DNA of 64,000 nucleotides, from positions 5,311,914 to 5,375,913 of the forward strand of contig VUYV01000003.1 of NCBI GenBank assembly GCA_008711295.1, given 5' to 3'. Each line of letters starts with the position of its first letter. The stretch's first letter is position 1. Shown piece by piece: positions 61,677 to 64,000 of this stretch. The notes beneath the pieces were generated by a model. The model ran no database searches and had not been told where the DNA came from. It was given only the letters and a program-made list of their open reading frames with translations. Made by a program: the position numbers and the translations under genes. The stretch comes from Anarhynchus alexandrinus (lineage: Eukaryota > Chordata > Aves > Charadriiformes > Charadriidae).

Positions 61677-64000
61677 GATAAAAAAGGGAAAAGAAAAGGT
61701 TCTTAAAAGGCTTGAATGTTTTTAAACATATAAAGCATGCTATTAATAATGGTGGCTGCTTTTTCCTCTTTCCTTTTTCTGACTTGTGCTTCAATCAGTG
61801 ATTCCTGGAATCAGTAACGAGAGTTCTCTGCTCAAGTTTTTCTCATACACATACATTTTAGGAATGAATATTACTGTGTTTTGCTTTGTTTTCACTGAAA
61901 GGAAAAGAGCAGAAGAATATGGGGCTGGCATGCTACAGTTTTGAGGAACTATTATCTAATGTTGTTCAAGGGTAGATTCTAGTTTAAGGCTACTCATAAG
62001 ATTAGGGAGGGTCAAGAAGGTGTATGTGTTCTCAATGCAGTGGAAAGACCAGGAAATTGAACAATAGTTAAATTACTAGCTTTCCATCAACTCAAAATAA
62101 AAAAAAATCTGTAGTTTTCACTGAAGTAAACGATTTGCTTTCAACCAAGTCATAATTAATTTACTTAAAAATTAAATCAGCTGCATTTTGCAGTGATTTT
62201 AAGTCAGAGAAAATGTAGTATCAAAACCTGTGTTTTAAAGGAAGAATTACTTGTCAATCAAAAGCTAACAGAAGATAGGTTTCCCTCCCCTTCAAGTCCG
62301 CTGAACCAATGTTTGGGGCAATCATTTACACCACAGGAGACAGTCAAAAATCTAACCTCTTTGTAATTTGGAGGAGGATTTTGAACCAAAGCCTCCTTGC
62401 CACTGAAAAGAGAGTTCCTTATCCAGAGAGTCCCTTATTCAACAAGTGTTGTTTTGTCCACCCACCACTATGTTTTCTTTCACAAATAAGCTGTCCATCT
62501 GTGGCCAGTTGTCTGATGACAGCACTGTCTGTGCTTTGCCAAGGAGAAACCAAATGTTACAGACATTATGGCCAATTATCTTTACTTCCTCTAGGAATAT
62601 GTCATAGTCTTATTAATCCTTTCCAACTTATGCTTCTAGATAAATGAGCCAAGGAGATCAAGTACAAATTATCCGTGTGTATTATCTGTTAAAAAAATAT
62701 TTCTAAGTTGGTCCTGTGTCGAGGGAGCCCAACCCCCCTGGAGTGCAGGAGATGTTCCCAGGACCCAACAGGATGCATCTGTGCATCCTGCATGCTCAGC
62801 GCACAGCCCACTCTTATTTGGGGACAGAGTGGACCTGTGCTTCATGAGGCCTCTGAAGGTCCGACACTCTGCTTCTCCGTACACAAAGGTGCAAATTAAT
62901 TGCCACACTGGAACATCCCAGATATAGTCCTACTGGAAATGATATGGCTAGTTGTTTCTGACTGTGTAGTACGTTACATATTTTACATTGGTTTCTCACA
63001 AACAAAGATTGTCTCTGTCAGAAGCTGTGGCTCTACACTCACTGCTTCATGTAAAACCCCTTTCACTCTTTCCTTCTCAACTAACATCCACTGTGGAGTC
63101 TTTATGGATGCAGCTACTTTTGAGAGTACTTTTCAGGGTATTTTCTGCTATTTTTCATTCTTAGGGTTCCAACTTCAGTATTACACCTTCTCTTTTTTGG
63201 ATCCCTGTAGTTTTTCAAATAAATATGACACACAGTTAGGGACAGTTCAGACAGGTCTGTTTATTTTTTGTGTTATTATACATTTCATCCTGCAAAACTT
63301 GACCATGAGGAATGAAGGCTAAGATGGGGTATTTCTCAAACTCTGTGCCAGCCCTTCAAGGAGCAGATTTTGCCAATCTTTAGAAAGTCTTCAGAAGTAT
63401 ATAATTGAATGGTTTAGAAAATTTACAAGAATTTATTGAAAAGCTTTTGGTTCGTTCATACATGTCTGCTAGTTATTGAAATGTGAGTTTGAAGAAATTT
63501 GGGGGTTTCTTTTTATATGCTCTTTTGGCTCCAAATCCTCAGAATTATCAGAATGAACAGGAAGGATAAAAAAAAATAAATGCTTAGAATATCTTCAGGA
63601 AAGGAGATGATGTTAAAAAAAAACAACAAACCATGAGATAAATCTAAAATGTATCAAACAATTCATCACAGCAGCTTGTGTCTATTCTGTCTTAGACGCC
63701 ACACAGAGGATAGTGTTTGACTTAACCAGTATTGTTAATATTTTAGTGAATTTTATGTTCTTAAAAGGACTTTACTGCAATTTTGAAATGTTTCAATAAA
63801 TCCCACAAAAGGAAAAATGGCTATATTTATGCATAATGATCAAACTCCTTCAAACTATTTCCCCTCAATATGGTAAGTAGTCACCTGTTAGCTTACCTAG
63901 TTGTAGACATGTAGCAAGCTGCAAGGGTAGCATTTTATCTAGCTAAAAATAATTAAGTGAAATGGTTAAAAAGCAAACAAATCCAAAAAAGCTATTATTA
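61677..64000. other. unique AT-rich DNA, no gene recognised
   Basis: No repeat family seen. A slightly GC-richer patch at about 62710-62885 gives overlapping open frames on both strands (62708-62899 plus, 62669-62908 minus). A plus-strand frame of 140 codons (62900-63322) has no recognisable domain. Confidence 0.45.

Noticed and set aside
62900..63322. Plus-strand frame of 140 codons near the right end
   Set aside because: No recognised domain, starts without convincing context, and neighbouring frames of similar size are frequent.
1..64000. tRNA, rRNA, CRISPR arrays, bacterial-type operons
   Set aside because: No B-box-like tRNA motif in a foldable context, no rRNA-like sequence and no spaced direct-repeat array was seen; the gene-poor, repeat-containing layout is vertebrate.

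Overview
The window is vertebrate nuclear DNA, almost certainly from a bird. The main evidence is a set of CR1 non-LTR retrotransposons whose 3' ends carry short tandem copies of an ATTCTATG-type octamer, plus solo LTRs of avian endogenous-retrovirus type. The DNA between them is AT-rich, with homopolymers and microsatellites. There is one 943-base run of N inside a CR1 copy and four isolated N's (13319, 49492, 53723, 60319), which point to a draft assembly. No complete host gene, tRNA, rRNA or CRISPR array is visible. The long open frames either belong to CR1 or are what AT-rich intergenic or intronic DNA gives by chance.

Layout. 0-10.5 kb: unique AT-rich DNA with a clean solo LTR (246-749, minus strand, 5-bp target duplication). 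10.5-11.1 kb: a 5'-truncated CR1. 11-31 kb: unique DNA holding several small fossils: a possible MIR-type SINE core (20829-20890), a possible old palindromic repeat half (22391-22457), and a 31-bp relic with LTR-like ends between 6-bp direct repeats (25041-25083). It also holds one stretch on the minus strand (22554-22985) that reads like two adjacent coding exons of an unrecognised protein. About 31.3-32.2 kb: a probable second solo LTR. 32-40.5 kb: unique DNA. 40.5-61.7 kb: a CR1-dense zone. It holds one near-full-length element (40563-44713, minus, with 5'UTR, ORF1, ORF2 and 3' tail), four sizeable 5'-truncated copies in both orientations (46878-48028, 53475-54567, 57885-59222, 60549-61676) and older fragments at 50131-50690, 51385-51625 and 55502-55618. 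61.7-64 kb: unique DNA.

The near-full-length CR1 shows how the element works. ORF1 has a Cys-pair zinc-finger-like segment, a short coiled coil and an SGNH-esterase-like domain. ORF2 has an APE-type endonuclease followed by a reverse transcriptase, most of which lies in the N gap. ORF1 has two in-frame stops and Phe where the catalytic serine is expected. ORF2 has at least two stops and two frameshifts. Every CR1 copy here is defective, and several have internal deletions. I found no convincing undescribed system. The items most worth a second look are the micro-LTR relic, the candidate exon pair, the CR1 5'UTR hairpins and the lone N at a CR1 deletion junction.
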